DNA of 53,467 nucleotides from CAZTTG01 sp964615935 (lineage in GTDB: Bacteria; Planctomycetota; UBA1135; GCA-002686595), in NCBI GenBank assembly GCA_964615935.1, contig CAZTTG010000042.1:1-53467 (forward strand), read 5' to 3'. Below, one piece after another: positions 33,882 to 41,949 of this stretch; the stretch's first letter is position 1, and each line of letters starts with the position of its first letter. Under the pieces are notes generated by a model that saw only the letters and a program-made list of their open reading frames with translations, was not told where the DNA came from and searched no databases. The position numbers were made by a program, and so were the translations under genes.

Positions 33882-34574
33882 ATGGTGGATGTCAAATTCT
33901 ACGCGGGCGGCAGCCTGGAGCAGCGCGAGGTCGACACCGCCCCCTTCGGCGCCAAGGTCCTCTACCGCACCCTGAAGGACGCGGTGGTGATGCACCTGGC
34001 CAACCAGCGCCAGGGGACGGCCAAGGTCAAGGGGCGCTCGGAGATCCAGGGCAGCAACAAGAAGCCCTATCGGCAGAAGCACACCGGCCGGGCCCGGGCC
34101 GGCGACCGCGCCTCCCCCATCTGGCGCGGCGGCGGCACGGTCTTCGGCCCCCAGCCGAGGGACTACAGCTACCACATGCCCTCCAAGGCCCGTCGCGTGG
34201 CCCTGCGCAGCGCCATGCTGGGCAAGCTGCAGGACGGGGAGGTGATGCTGGTGGAGCTGCCCGGCTTCGAGGCGCCCTCGGCCCGCACCGCCCGGGAGGT
34301 CCTCTCCGGCTGCGGGATCAGCGGTCGGGCGCTGCTGGTGATCGCCGAGCACGACACGATGCTGTGGAAGTCGTTCCGCAACTTCCCCGGCGTCTCCGTC
34401 CGGACCGCCGCCGAGCTGTGCACCCACGACGTCGTGTGCGGGGGGCAGATCCTGATCGAGCCTCCCGCCCTGGAACAGCTCCAGGCGCGCGTCGGCCTGG
34501 CCCCCCCCGAGGCGACCGACGGAGCGGCCCCCGAGGCCGGCGTCGAGGCGACCGAGGGGGAAGGTGAAGCATGA
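33882..34574 (+). CDS. rplD: 50S ribosomal protein L4
   Basis: 230 residues, exit-tunnel protein; in E. coli it also represses its own operon. The tunnel loop is clear (KPYRQKHTGRARAGDRASPIWRGG first part, GTVFGPQPRDYSY after it). The last 25 residues are an acidic Ala/Glu-rich tail absent from E. coli L4. The 3' end overlaps rplW by 4 nt (ATGA), implying translational coupling. Confidence 0.96.
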   Translation: MVDVKFYAGGSLEQREVDTAPFGAKVLYRTLKDAVVMHLANQRQGTAKVKGRSEIQGSNKKPYRQKHTGRARAGDRASPIWRGGGTVFGPQPRDYSYHMPSKARRVALRSAMLGKLQDGEVMLVELPGFEAPSARTAREVLSGCGISGRALLVIAEHDTMLWKSFRNFPGVSVRTAAELCTHDVVCGGQILIEPPALEQLQARVGLAPPEATDGAAPEAGVEATEGEGEA

Positions 34575-34861
34575 GCTCGCTCGATCGCCACTACCAGATC
34601 ATCAAGAAGCCGGTCATCACCGAGAAGGCCACCGATGACACCGGCAAGCGCAACGCCTACCACTTCCGCGTGCCGCTGGACGCCAACAAGGTCGAGGTGC
34701 GCAAGGCCGTCGAGAAGCTGTTCGACGTCAAGGTCGTCAGCGTCAACACCCTGCGCGCCCAGGGCAAGTGGAAGCGGCGAGGCTGGACCTCCGGACGAAG
34801 CCCGGCCTGGAAGAAGGCCATGGTGACCCTCGCTGAGGGAAGCACCATCGACATTCTCTAG
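34571..34861 (+). CDS. rplW: 50S ribosomal protein L23
   Basis: 96 residues, at the tunnel exit where signal recognition particle and trigger factor dock. Recognised from IIKKPVITEKATDD, KVEVRKAVEKLFDVKVVSVNT and the basic GKWKRRG loop. Length is normal. Its ATG overlaps the rplD stop, and rplB follows after 12 nt. Confidence 0.97.
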   Translation: MSSLDRHYQIIKKPVITEKATDDTGKRNAYHFRVPLDANKVEVRKAVEKLFDVKVVSVNTLRAQGKWKRRGWTSGRSPAWKKAMVTLAEGSTIDIL

Positions 34862-34873
34862 GGAGCGCGATCC

Positions 34874-35704
34874 ATGCCGGTCAAGACCTACAAGCCGACC
34901 TCACCCGGGCGCCGCCACGGCAGCGTCCTCGACCTGTCCATGCTCAGCAAGGAGGGGCCCGAGAAGAGCCTCCTCCAGCCGCTGAAGAAGACCGGTGGGC
35001 GCAACAACCGGGGGCGGATCACCTCGCGCCGTCGCGGCGGGGGTCACAAGCGCCGCTACCGCCTCATCGACTTCAAGCGGAACAAGGAGGGCGTCCCCGC
35101 CCGCGTGGCCCGGATGGAGTACGACCCCAACCGCTCCTCCCACATCGCCCTGCTGCACTACGCCGACGGCGAGAAACGCTACATCCTGGCCCCCCTGGGC
35201 CTGGAGGTGGGCGCGACGGTGATGGCCGGCCTGGGCGCCGAGCCCACACCGGGCAACAGCATGACGCTGGCCGACATCCCCATCGGCCTGCACGTCCACA
35301 ACGTGGAGCTCTACCCCGGGCGCGGCGGCCAGATGTGCCGCTCCGCCGGCTGCGCCGCGCAGCTCACCGCCCGCGAGGGCGACTACGCCCTGATCCTGCT
35401 CTCCTCGGGCGAGCTGCGTCGGGTGCACGTGCGCTGCCGGGCGACCATCGGACGGGTGGGGAACACCGACCACCAGAACGTCAAGCTCGGCAAGGCCGGT
35501 CGCCGGCGCCACATGGGCCGGAGACCCGAGGTCCGCGGCACCGCCATGAACCCCAACGATCACCCCATGGGTGGCGGCGAGGGCCGCACCGCCGGGGGTC
35601 GTCACCCCTGCTCCCCGAGCGGCGTGCTCGCCAAGGGCGGCCGCACCCGCAAGAAGAACCACCCCACCGACAGGTTCATTCTGCGCCGGCGGAAGAAGCG
35701 CTAG
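34874..35704 (+). CDS. rplB: 50S ribosomal protein L2
   Basis: 276 residues, essential for peptidyl transfer and subunit joining. The conserved block with the catalytic-centre histidine is MNPNDHPMGGGEGR near residue 230 (E. coli MNPVDHPHGGGEGR; the His of DHP is retained, the second His is Met). Other landmarks: GRNNRGRITSRRRGGGHKRRYR near 45 and GQMCRSAGCAAQL. Ends in a basic tail RRRKKR. rpsS follows after 9 nt. Confidence 0.98.
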   Translation: MPVKTYKPTSPGRRHGSVLDLSMLSKEGPEKSLLQPLKKTGGRNNRGRITSRRRGGGHKRRYRLIDFKRNKEGVPARVARMEYDPNRSSHIALLHYADGEKRYILAPLGLEVGATVMAGLGAEPTPGNSMTLADIPIGLHVHNVELYPGRGGQMCRSAGCAAQLTAREGDYALILLSSGELRRVHVRCRATIGRVGNTDHQNVKLGKAGRRRHMGRRPEVRGTAMNPNDHPMGGGEGRTAGGRHPCSPSGVLAKGGRTRKKNHPTDRFILRRRKKR

Positions 35705-35713
35705 GAGGACGCC

Positions 35714-35995
35714 GTGAGTCGCAGCATCAAGAAGGGTCCCTATGTGGACGCCAAGATCGCGAAGAAGGTCGGCCAGATGGTCGATGCCGGCAAGCGCGAT
35801 CCCATCACCACCTGGGCCCGGTCCTGCACGATCATCCCCGACTTCGTGGGCCTGACCTTCAAGGTCCACAACGGTCGGCAGCACCTGAAGGTCTTCGTGA
35901 CCGAGGACATGGTGGGCCACAAGCTGGGGGAGTTCTCTCCCACTCGCAGCTTCCGCGGCCACACCAACAAGAAGGAATCGGGTAGGAAGCGGTGA
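35714..35995 (+). CDS. rpsS: 30S ribosomal protein S19
   Basis: 93 residues, 30S head protein contacting S13. Recognised from SRSIKKGPYVDAKIAKKV, TTWARSCTIIPDFVG and KLGEFSPTRSFRGH. The start is GTG behind an AGGAGGA site. Its TGA overlaps the rplV ATG (TGATG), so the two are coupled. Confidence 0.97.
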   Translation: MSRSIKKGPYVDAKIAKKVGQMVDAGKRDPITTWARSCTIIPDFVGLTFKVHNGRQHLKVFVTEDMVGHKLGEFSPTRSFRGHTNKKESGRKR

Positions 35996-36447
35996 TGGAT
36001 ACGGTCACGGAATCTCCCCCGGTGTTCACCGCGCGGCACCGCTACGCGCGCATCACCGCCCGCAAGGCCCGGCTGATCGCCGATCAGATCCGCGGTCTGG
36101 GGCTCAACGAGGCCCTGGAGCTCCTGGAGTTCGCCCCCCAGCGGGCGGCGGCCTTCTACTTCAAGCTGGTGCAATCGGCGGCCGCCAACGCCAGCCAGGA
36201 CGAGGCGGTCAACGTCAACGACCTGGTCCTGGTGGACTGCCGCGCCGACGACGGCCCGCTGCTCAACAACCGCATGCGCTGGCGCCCCGGTCCCCAGGGC
36301 CGGGCGCTGCCCTTCCGCAAGCGCACCAGCCACCTGACGGTCCGCGTGGCGGAGCCCGCACCGCTCGAGCCCGAGGCCGCGAAGCCCGAGGCCGCCCCGC
36401 CCGAACCCGTTGAAGCCGACGCCGGCGACCAGCCCGAGGAGGCCTGA
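35995..36447 (+). CDS. rplV: 50S ribosomal protein L22
   Basis: 150 residues. The L22 core (about 10-115) with ARITARKARLIADQIRG and the beta-hairpin tip segment RMRWRPGPQGRALPFRKRTSHLTV lines the exit tunnel. A 35-residue Ala/Pro/Glu-rich C-terminal tail is extra. The ATG at 35995 overlaps the rpsS stop; a GTG at 35992 would add one residue. rpsC follows after 5 nt. Confidence 0.95.
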   Translation: MDTVTESPPVFTARHRYARITARKARLIADQIRGLGLNEALELLEFAPQRAAAFYFKLVQSAAANASQDEAVNVNDLVLVDCRADDGPLLNNRMRWRPGPQGRALPFRKRTSHLTVRVAEPAPLEPEAAKPEAAPPEPVEADAGDQPEEA

Positions 36448-36452
36448 AAAGC

Positions 36453-37205
36453 ATGGGACAGAAGGTTCACCCCACCGGCTACCGGCTGGCCTCGATCGAG
36501 CCGCACCGCTCGCGCTGGTACGCGATCAAGCGCAACTTCTCGAAGCTCCTGCTGCAGGATCACCAGATCCGCAAGTACATCAACAAGGAGTACCGGGCGG
36601 CCGGCATCCCGCGCATCGAGATCGAGCGCACCGGCGAGGCCGTCAACGTCATCGTCCACACCGCCCGCCCGGGCGTCCTGGTGGGGCGCAAGGGGATCCG
36701 CGTGGACCAGCTCAAGGCCGAGCTGCAGCGGATCACCAGCATGACCTGCCACCTGACGGTGCGCGAGATCAAGCGCCCCGAGCTGGAGGCCAAGCTGGTG
36801 GCCGAGGTGGTGGCCGAGGCCCTCGAGAAGCGCATGGCCTTCCGGCGGGCGATCAAGAAGGCCATCCAGACGACCATGCAGGCCGGCGCCAAGGGCATCA
36901 AGATCGAGGTGGGCGGCCGGCTGGGCGGCGCCGAGATGGCCCGCACCGCCAAGGAGCGCGAGGGCCGCGTCCCGCTCTCCACCCTGCGCTCCTACGTGGA
37001 CTACGGCACGGCCGAGGCCCGCACCACCTACGGGATCATCGGCGTGAAGTGCTGGATCTACAAGGGCGACCTGGATCCCGGCGAGAGGATCGACTTCCGC
37101 CACATGCAGGGCGGCATGCCGCGCTCCGGCGGCGGCCGAGCGCCCGGGCTGGGTGGCCGGCCGCCGCGCCGTCCCGAGCCCCGTCCCTCCGGAGCCACGA
37201 GCTAG
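36453..37205 (+). CDS. rpsC: 30S ribosomal protein S3
   Basis: 250 residues, mRNA-entry-tunnel protein with helicase-like function in the 30S subunit. The start MGQKVHPTGYRL, the KH domain with GRKGIRVDQLKAEL, and the C-terminal KGIKIEVGGRLGGAEMAR, GIIGVKCWIYKGD are conserved. The tail is Pro/Arg/Gly rich. rplP follows after 9 nt. Confidence 0.97.
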   Translation: MGQKVHPTGYRLASIEPHRSRWYAIKRNFSKLLLQDHQIRKYINKEYRAAGIPRIEIERTGEAVNVIVHTARPGVLVGRKGIRVDQLKAELQRITSMTCHLTVREIKRPELEAKLVAEVVAEALEKRMAFRRAIKKAIQTTMQAGAKGIKIEVGGRLGGAEMARTAKEREGRVPLSTLRSYVDYGTAEARTTYGIIGVKCWIYKGDLDPGERIDFRHMQGGMPRSGGGRAPGLGGRPPRRPEPRPSGATS

Positions 37206-37214
37206 GAGACCGCC

Positions 37215-37634
37215 ATGGCCATGATGCCCAAGAGGACCAAACACCGGAAGGTGCAGCGCGGTCGCATCCGCGGCTTCGCCTCCCGGGGCAACCGAGTCTC
37301 CTTCGGGGACTTCGGCATGCAGAGCCTCGACGCGGGGTGGATCACCGCCCGCCAGATCGAGGCCTGCCGGGTGGCCGCCAACCGGGCCACCGATGGCCAG
37401 GCCAAGGTCTGGATCCGCATCTTCCCCCACAAGCCCGTGTCCTCCAAGCCGGCCGAGACCCGGATGGGCAAGGGCAAGGGGGACATCGATTTCTGGTGCG
37501 CCGTGGTGAAGCCCGGAACCGTGATGTTCGAGCTCGGCGGCGTGACCGAGGACAAGGCCAAGCTGGCCTTCAAGCGCATGGCCCACAAGCTGCCCATCAA
37601 GGTGAAGATGGTCCACCGGCTTCCGACCACGTAG
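37215..37634 (+). CDS. rplP: 50S ribosomal protein L16
   Basis: 139 residues, binds near the A site of the large subunit. Recognised from MPKRTKHRKVQRGRIRG, ITARQIEACRVAANRA, RIFPHKPVSSKPAETRMGKGKG and the final VKMVHRL. The equivalent of the hydroxylated Arg81 (PAETRMGKG) is present. ATG 37215 adds three residues before the conserved start. rpmC follows after about 10 nt. Confidence 0.97.
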   Translation: MAMMPKRTKHRKVQRGRIRGFASRGNRVSFGDFGMQSLDAGWITARQIEACRVAANRATDGQAKVWIRIFPHKPVSSKPAETRMGKGKGDIDFWCAVVKPGTVMFELGGVTEDKAKLAFKRMAHKLPIKVKMVHRLPTT

Positions 37635-37644
37635 AGGTGTGATT

Positions 37645-37857
37645 GTGAAGATCGAGGAAATCCGGACCAAGACGGACAGCGAGCTGGCCTTCGACCTGGA
37701 GACCATGAAGAAGGACCTGTTCGAGCTCCGCTTCAAGGCCGCCACCGAGACCGGCGCGAACCCCGCGCGCATCCGGACGCTCAAGCGTTCCATCGCGCGG
37801 ATCAACACCATTCTGTACGAACGCCACCAGGGCATCCGCGGACAGGAGCCGCGCTGA
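37645..37857 (+). CDS. rpmC: 50S ribosomal protein L29
   Basis: 70 residues, two long helices at the tunnel exit. Recognised from EEIRTKTDSELAFDLETMKKDLFELRF and RIRTLKRSIARINTILYER. The GTG at 37645 was preferred over GTG 37639 because it has an AGAGGTG site at the right distance and gives the family N-terminus. Confidence 0.95.
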   Translation: MKIEEIRTKTDSELAFDLETMKKDLFELRFKAATETGANPARIRTLKRSIARINTILYERHQGIRGQEPR

Positions 37858-37858
37858 G

Positions 37859-38164
37859 ATGACAGCAACGAGGAACACGCGGCGCACCCTCACGGGTAGG
37901 GTCACCTCGGACCGGATGGACAAGTCCATCACGGTGCTGGTCGAGCGGACCTTCCGTCACCCCAAGTACGGCAAGATCGTGCGCCGTCACGAGAAGTACC
38001 ACGCCCACGACGAGGAGAACGTCGCTCGCGTGGACGACCGCGTCGAGATCACCGCCACCCGGCCCCTCAGCAAGAGCAAGCGCTGGAGGCTCACGCGGGT
38101 GATGGTGGCCTCCTCGGGGGCGGGCCTGGAGGGCGATGAGGTCCAGGATGGAGGTCAGACATGA
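37859..38164 (+). CDS. rpsQ: 30S ribosomal protein S17
   Basis: 101 residues, early-binding 30S protein. Recognised from RTLTGRVTSDRMDKSITVLVER, HPKYGKIVRRHEKYHAHDEEN and ETRPLSKSKRWRL-like end (ATRPLSKSKRW). The start is one nt after the rpmC stop. A 15-residue C-terminal extension is Gly/Glu rich. The stop overlaps the rplN ATG by 4 nt. Confidence 0.97.
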   Translation: MTATRNTRRTLTGRVTSDRMDKSITVLVERTFRHPKYGKIVRRHEKYHAHDEENVARVDDRVEITATRPLSKSKRWRLTRVMVASSGAGLEGDEVQDGGQT

Positions 38165-38529
38165 TCCAGATGCAGACCTTCCTGGACGTGGCCGACAACA
38201 CCGGCGCCAAGAAAGCCCAGTGCATCAAGGTGCTGGGCGGCACGCACCGCCGCTACGCCCGGCTGGGGGACGTGATCGTGGCCTCGGTCAAGAAGGCCAT
38301 CCCCGGCTCCGAGGTCAAGACCGGCACCATCGTCCGCGGCGTCGTGGTGCGGGTGCGGAAGAACACCCGGCGGGAGGACGGCTCCTACGTGCGCTTCGAC
38401 CGCAACGCCATGGTGCTGATCGACGATGACGGCAACCCCAAGGGGACCCGGATCTTCGGGGCCGTGGCGCGCGAGCTGCGCGACCGCAGCTACATGAAGA
38501 TCGTGTCGCTGGCCCAGGAGGTGGTGTGA
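38161..38529 (+). CDS. rplN: 50S ribosomal protein L14
   Basis: 122 residues, 50S face protein in an intersubunit bridge. Recognised from MIQMQTFLDVADNTGAKKAQCIKVLGG, GSEVKTGTIVRGVVVRVRK and GTRIFGAVARELRD. It overlaps rpsQ at its start and its TGA shares its last base with the rplX ATG (TGATG). Confidence 0.98.
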   Translation: MIQMQTFLDVADNTGAKKAQCIKVLGGTHRRYARLGDVIVASVKKAIPGSEVKTGTIVRGVVVRVRKNTRREDGSYVRFDRNAMVLIDDDGNPKGTRIFGAVARELRDRSYMKIVSLAQEVV

Positions 38530-38804
38530 TGCGCGTGCGCAAGGGCGACACGGTGATCGTCATCGCCGGCAACGACAAGGGCAAGACGGGCACGGTCAAG
38601 GACGTCAATCGCGTCCGCAACCGGGTCCTGGTGGAGGGCGTGAACCTGCGCTGGAAGCACCAGAAGGGCACCTCGCAGCAGAACCCCAAGGGACAGCGCG
38701 TCCAGCAGGAGTGCGCGATCCACGCCAGCAACGTGATGCTGTGGGACGCGAAGAACGAGAAGCGCCTGCGGCGCGGCCCCGCCCGCGCGGGATCGGAGAG
38801 CTAG
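38529..38804 (+). CDS. rplX: 50S ribosomal protein L24
   Basis: 91 residues, assembly initiator of the 50S subunit with a KOW fold (KGDTVIVIAGNDKGKTGTV). The loop VEGVNLRWKHQK and the RVQQECAIHASNVMLWD segment follow the family. ATG 38529 overlaps the rplN stop. rplE begins immediately after the TAG. Confidence 0.95.
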   Translation: MRVRKGDTVIVIAGNDKGKTGTVKDVNRVRNRVLVEGVNLRWKHQKGTSQQNPKGQRVQQECAIHASNVMLWDAKNEKRLRRGPARAGSES

Positions 38805-39365
38805 ATGGCCCCCCGGCTCAAGGAGAAGTACCTCGAAGAGGTGTTGCCCAAGCTCGGCGAGAGCTTCGGCATCGACAACCGCCTGGCGCTCCCGCGGCTG
38901 ACCAAGATCGTGGTCAACATGGGCGTCAAGGGGGCGGTCGAGAACAAGGCCAAGGTCGACGCGGCGGCCCGCGACATGGCGCGGATCACCGGGCAACTGC
39001 CCACCGTCCGCAAGGCCAAGCACGCGATCTCGGGCTTCAAGCTGCGCGCGGGCATGCCCATCGCCTGCGCGGTCACGCTGCGCCGCGATCGCATGTGGGA
39101 GTTCGCTGACCGCCTGATCAGCGTGGTGCTGCCCCGGATCCGCGACTTCCGGGGGGTCAAGAGCAAGCTCGACGGACGCGGCAACTACACGCTCGGCCTG
39201 GCCGAGCAGAGCGTCTTCCCCGAGATCGATCTGGACAAGATCGAGTTCTCGCAGGGAATGGACATCACCTTCGTCACCACCGCCAAGAACGACGAGCAGG
39301 GCTACACCCTGCTGAAGGAGCTGGGAATGCCCTTCCAGACCGGCGAAGAAGAGAGGGAAGCGTAG
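38805..39365 (+). CDS. rplE: 50S ribosomal protein L5
   Basis: 186 residues, 5S rRNA-binding protein of the central protuberance. Recognised from NRLALPRLTKIVVNMGVK, ITGQLPTVRKAKHAISGFKLRAGMPI and DFRGV, GNYTLGLAEQSVFPEI. It starts directly after the rplX stop. Length normal. Confidence 0.98.
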   Translation: MAPRLKEKYLEEVLPKLGESFGIDNRLALPRLTKIVVNMGVKGAVENKAKVDAAARDMARITGQLPTVRKAKHAISGFKLRAGMPIACAVTLRRDRMWEFADRLISVVLPRIRDFRGVKSKLDGRGNYTLGLAEQSVFPEIDLDKIEFSQGMDITFVTTAKNDEQGYTLLKELGMPFQTGEEEREA

Positions 39366-39373
39366 GCCCGGCC

Positions 39374-39559
39374 ATGGCGAAGACCTCCCTGATTGTCAAG
39401 TCCGCCCGTCCGCCGAAGTACAAGACGCGGGGCTACCGCCGCTGCGGAATCTGCGGCCGGCCGCGCGCCGTCTACCGCAAGTTCGGGATCTGCCGCATCT
39501 GTCTGCGAGAGCTGGCCCTCAGGGGCGAGATCCCGGGCATGCGCAAGGCTTCCTGGTAG
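39374..39559 (+). CDS. rpsN: 30S ribosomal protein S14, zinc type
   Basis: 61 residues, short zinc-binding S14 with CGICGRPRAVYRKFGICRIC (two CxxC pairs) and the C-terminal REIPGMRKASW-like end. The short form with a zinc ribbon distinguishes it from the about 100-residue C-minus form of E. coli. It lies between L5 and S8 as usual. Confidence 0.97.
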   Translation: MAKTSLIVKSARPPKYKTRGYRRCGICGRPRAVYRKFGICRICLRELALRGEIPGMRKASW

Positions 39560-39571
39560 GAGGACACGGCC

Positions 39572-39967
39572 ATGATGACGGACCCCATTGCGGACATGCT
39601 GACCCGCATCCGGAACGCCAACCGGATCGGCAAGCGCAAAGTCCAGATGCCCGCCTCGAAGACCAAGGTCGGCATCGCCCAGATCCTCGTGGAGCAGGGC
39701 TTCATCGAGAAGTACACCGTTACCGAGTCCAGCCCCGTGAGCCTGCTCGACGTCCGGCTCAAGTACGGCCCGGACGGAGAGCAGGTGATCCGCACCATCC
39801 GCCGCGTCAGCCGGCCCGGGCACCGGGTCTACTCCTCCGTGGATGACATGCCGCGGGCCCTGCGCGGCATGGGGATCTACATCCTCTCCACCCCCAAGGG
39901 CATCCTCTCGGACCGCACCGCCGTCAGCCAGCGGGTGGGGGGCGAGATCCTCTGCGAGGTCTTCTGA
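39572..39967 (+). CDS. rpsH: 30S ribosomal protein S8
   Basis: 131 residues, platform protein; in E. coli also repressor of the spc operon. Recognised from DPIADMLTRIRNANRIGK, the RISRPG-like RVSRPGHRVY and the end GIYILSTPKGILSDRTA ... GGEILCEVF. The ATG at 39572 follows an AGGAGG site. rplF follows after 3 nt. Confidence 0.98.
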   Translation: MMTDPIADMLTRIRNANRIGKRKVQMPASKTKVGIAQILVEQGFIEKYTVTESSPVSLLDVRLKYGPDGEQVIRTIRRVSRPGHRVYSSVDDMPRALRGMGIYILSTPKGILSDRTAVSQRVGGEILCEVF

Positions 39968-39970
39968 GCC

Positions 39971-40519
39971 ATGTCGCGCATCGGAAAACAACCCATCGAG
40001 ATCCCGGCCGGCGTGACCGTCCAGAAGGACGGCTCCGGCTCGGTGACCGTCAAGGGGCCCAAGGGGGCCCTGTCGATGAGCCTGCGTCCCGAGGTCGGCC
40101 TGGAGATCGAGGAGAAGGTGGTGAAGGTCGAGCCCAGCGGCGTCGGCTCTCCGCGGTCCTCCCGAGCCTTCCACGGCATGACCCGGGCCCTCCTCAACAA
40201 CATGGTCGTGGGGGTCACCAAGGGCTATGAGAAGAGGCTCGAGATCCAGGGGGTCGGCTGGAACGCCGCCGTCCAGGGCCGGAAGGTGGTCCTGAACGTG
40301 GGCTTCTGCCACCCGGTCGAGATCGAGCTGCCCGAGGACACCCAGGCCGAGACCCCTCGGCCCACCCAGATCGTGATCACGGGCATCGACAAGCAGACCG
40401 TGGGGCAGGTGGCGGCCACCATCCGCAAGATCAGGCCCCCCGAGCCCTACAAGGGCAAGGGCATCCGCTACCACGGCGAGTTCGTGAAACAGAAGGCCGG
40501 CAAGAGCTTCGGAACCTAG
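39971..40519 (+). CDS. rplF: 50S ribosomal protein L6
   Basis: 182 residues, two similar domains near the sarcin-ricin loop. Recognised from MSRIGKQPIEIPAGVTV, KGPKGALSMSL, GVTKGYEKRLEIQGVGW and the end IRPPEPYKGKGIRYHGE. Length is normal. rplR follows after 2 nt. Confidence 0.98.
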   Translation: MSRIGKQPIEIPAGVTVQKDGSGSVTVKGPKGALSMSLRPEVGLEIEEKVVKVEPSGVGSPRSSRAFHGMTRALLNNMVVGVTKGYEKRLEIQGVGWNAAVQGRKVVLNVGFCHPVEIELPEDTQAETPRPTQIVITGIDKQTVGQVAATIRKIRPPEPYKGKGIRYHGEFVKQKAGKSFGT

Positions 40520-40521
40520 AG

Positions 40522-40890
40522 ATGAAGGCCACACTCCTCAAACAGAGGCGGACCCGGCGACGGAGGATGTCGGTGCGCAACCGGCTGCGTCAGCGCAGCT
40601 CCCTGCCGCGCCTCTCCGTCACCCGCTCGCTGAAGCACATTTCGGCCCAGGTGATCGACGACGGCCAGGGACGGACCCTGTGCGCGGTCAGCAGCACCGC
40701 GCGCTCGATGTCCGATCAACTGACCGGCAAGTCCAAGACCGACTGCGCCGCGATCATCGGCGCCGAGATCGGTCAGAAGGCCCTGGCGGCGGGCGTCGAG
40801 CGGGTCGTCTTCGACCGCGGTCCCTGCAAGTATCACGGCCGCATCAAGGCCCTCGCCGACGCCGCGCGCGAGGCCGGCTTGAAGTTCTAG
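40522..40890 (+). CDS. rplR: 50S ribosomal protein L18
   Basis: 122 residues, 5S rRNA binder. A basic N-terminus (KQRRTRRRRMSVRNRLR), RPRLSVTRSLKHI-like core, and C-terminal VVFDRGPCKYHGRIKALADAAREAGL. Start ATG 40522 just after the rplF stop. Confidence 0.97.
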   Translation: MKATLLKQRRTRRRRMSVRNRLRQRSSLPRLSVTRSLKHISAQVIDDGQGRTLCAVSSTARSMSDQLTGKSKTDCAAIIGAEIGQKALAAGVERVVFDRGPCKYHGRIKALADAAREAGLKF

Positions 40891-40897
40891 GAGCCCG

Positions 40898-41416
40898 ATG
40901 AAGCAGAAAGAATACCAGTTCCTCGATCCCGCCGAGGTGGACGATCTCTCGGGGCTCAGCGAGGTCCTCGTGCGCATCAACCGCTGCGCCGCGGTGGTCA
41001 AGGGTGGCCGTCGCTTCTCCTTCTCGGCCCTGTCGATCAGCGGCACCCGGGAGGGCGTGGTGGGAGTGGGCTACGGCAAGGCGCGGCAGGTGCCGGGGGC
41101 CATCGAGAAGGCCGCCAAGGACGCCCGCAAGCACCTCGTCCGCGTGCCCCTCACCGAGGGCGGCACGGTGCCCCACGAGATCACCGGCCGCTACTGCGGC
41201 TCCTCCATCCGCATCATCCCGGCCTCCCCCGGCACGGGGATCATCGCCGGCGCCTCGGTGCGGGCGGTGTGCGAGATGGCGGGGATCAAGAACATCCTGA
41301 CCAAGGCCTACGGTTCGACCAACCCGGTCAACCTGGTCAAGGCCACCCTGAGCGCGCTCACTCAGCTCCGGACCCGCGAGGAGGTCGCCTCCCTGCGCGG
41401 AGTGGACCTCGCGTAG
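40898..41416 (+). CDS. rpsE: 30S ribosomal protein S5
   Basis: 172 residues, accuracy and mRNA-helicase region of the 30S subunit. Recognised from VLVRINRCAAVVKGGRRFSFSAL, GYGKARQVPGAIEKA and IIAGASVRAVCEMAGI, KAYGSTNPVNLVKATL. In most bacteria rpmD (L30) follows; here rplO begins only 33 nt downstream, so rpmD is absent. Confidence 0.98.
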   Translation: MKQKEYQFLDPAEVDDLSGLSEVLVRINRCAAVVKGGRRFSFSALSISGTREGVVGVGYGKARQVPGAIEKAAKDARKHLVRVPLTEGGTVPHEITGRYCGSSIRIIPASPGTGIIAGASVRAVCEMAGIKNILTKAYGSTNPVNLVKATLSALTQLRTREEVASLRGVDLA

Positions 41417-41449
41417 CCGACGGAATCACCCCAGATCGAGACACCGACC

Positions 41450-41947
41450 ATGGACCTCCAGACCGTCTGCAGGAAGGGCAAGCGCTACCGGACCCGCCGC
41501 CGGCTGGGCCGCGGCATCGGGAGCGGCAGCGGGAAGACCAGCGGCCGGGGCCACAAGGGCTACGGCGCCCGCTCGGGCTCCTCCCGCCGACCCGGATTCG
41601 AGGGGGGGCAGATGCCCCTCTACCGCCAGATCCCCAAACGCGGCTTCACCAACGCCCGCTTCCGCAGGGAGTACACCATCATCAACGTCGAGGCCCTCAA
41701 CGGCTTCGAGGACGGGGCCAGCGTGGACCTGGGGGCGGTCATCTCCCACGGCCTGGTCAGCATGCACACCCCGCTGTTCAAGGTGCTGGGGGGGGGCGAG
41801 CTCAAGAGGAAGCTCCAGATCCGCGCCCAGAAGTTCAGCCGCAGCGCGCGCGAGAAGATCGAAGCCCTGGGCGGGTCCGCCATCGAGTTGGACCACCGGG
41901 GCCGTGAGATGGCCGCCGCGACCGGAACCGGGGAAGGGAACGCCTGA
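41450..41947 (+). CDS. rplO: 50S ribosomal protein L15
   Basis: 165 residues, late-assembly 50S protein. Recognised from KRYRTRRRLGRGIGSGSGKTSGRGHKG, the RRPGFEGGQMPLYRQIPKRGF block and KVLGGGELKRKLQIRAQKFSRSAREKIEALGG at the end (quoted parts are separate motifs). It sits between rpsE and secY with L30 missing. Confidence 0.98.
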   Translation: MDLQTVCRKGKRYRTRRRLGRGIGSGSGKTSGRGHKGYGARSGSSRRPGFEGGQMPLYRQIPKRGFTNARFRREYTIINVEALNGFEDGASVDLGAVISHGLVSMHTPLFKVLGGGELKRKLQIRAQKFSRSAREKIEALGGSAIELDHRGREMAAATGTGEGNA

Positions 41948-41949
41948 CT

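Noticed and set aside
41417..41449. Hidden rpmD between rpsE and rplO
   Set aside because: Only 33 nt are available and no L30 motif occurs in other frames nearby.
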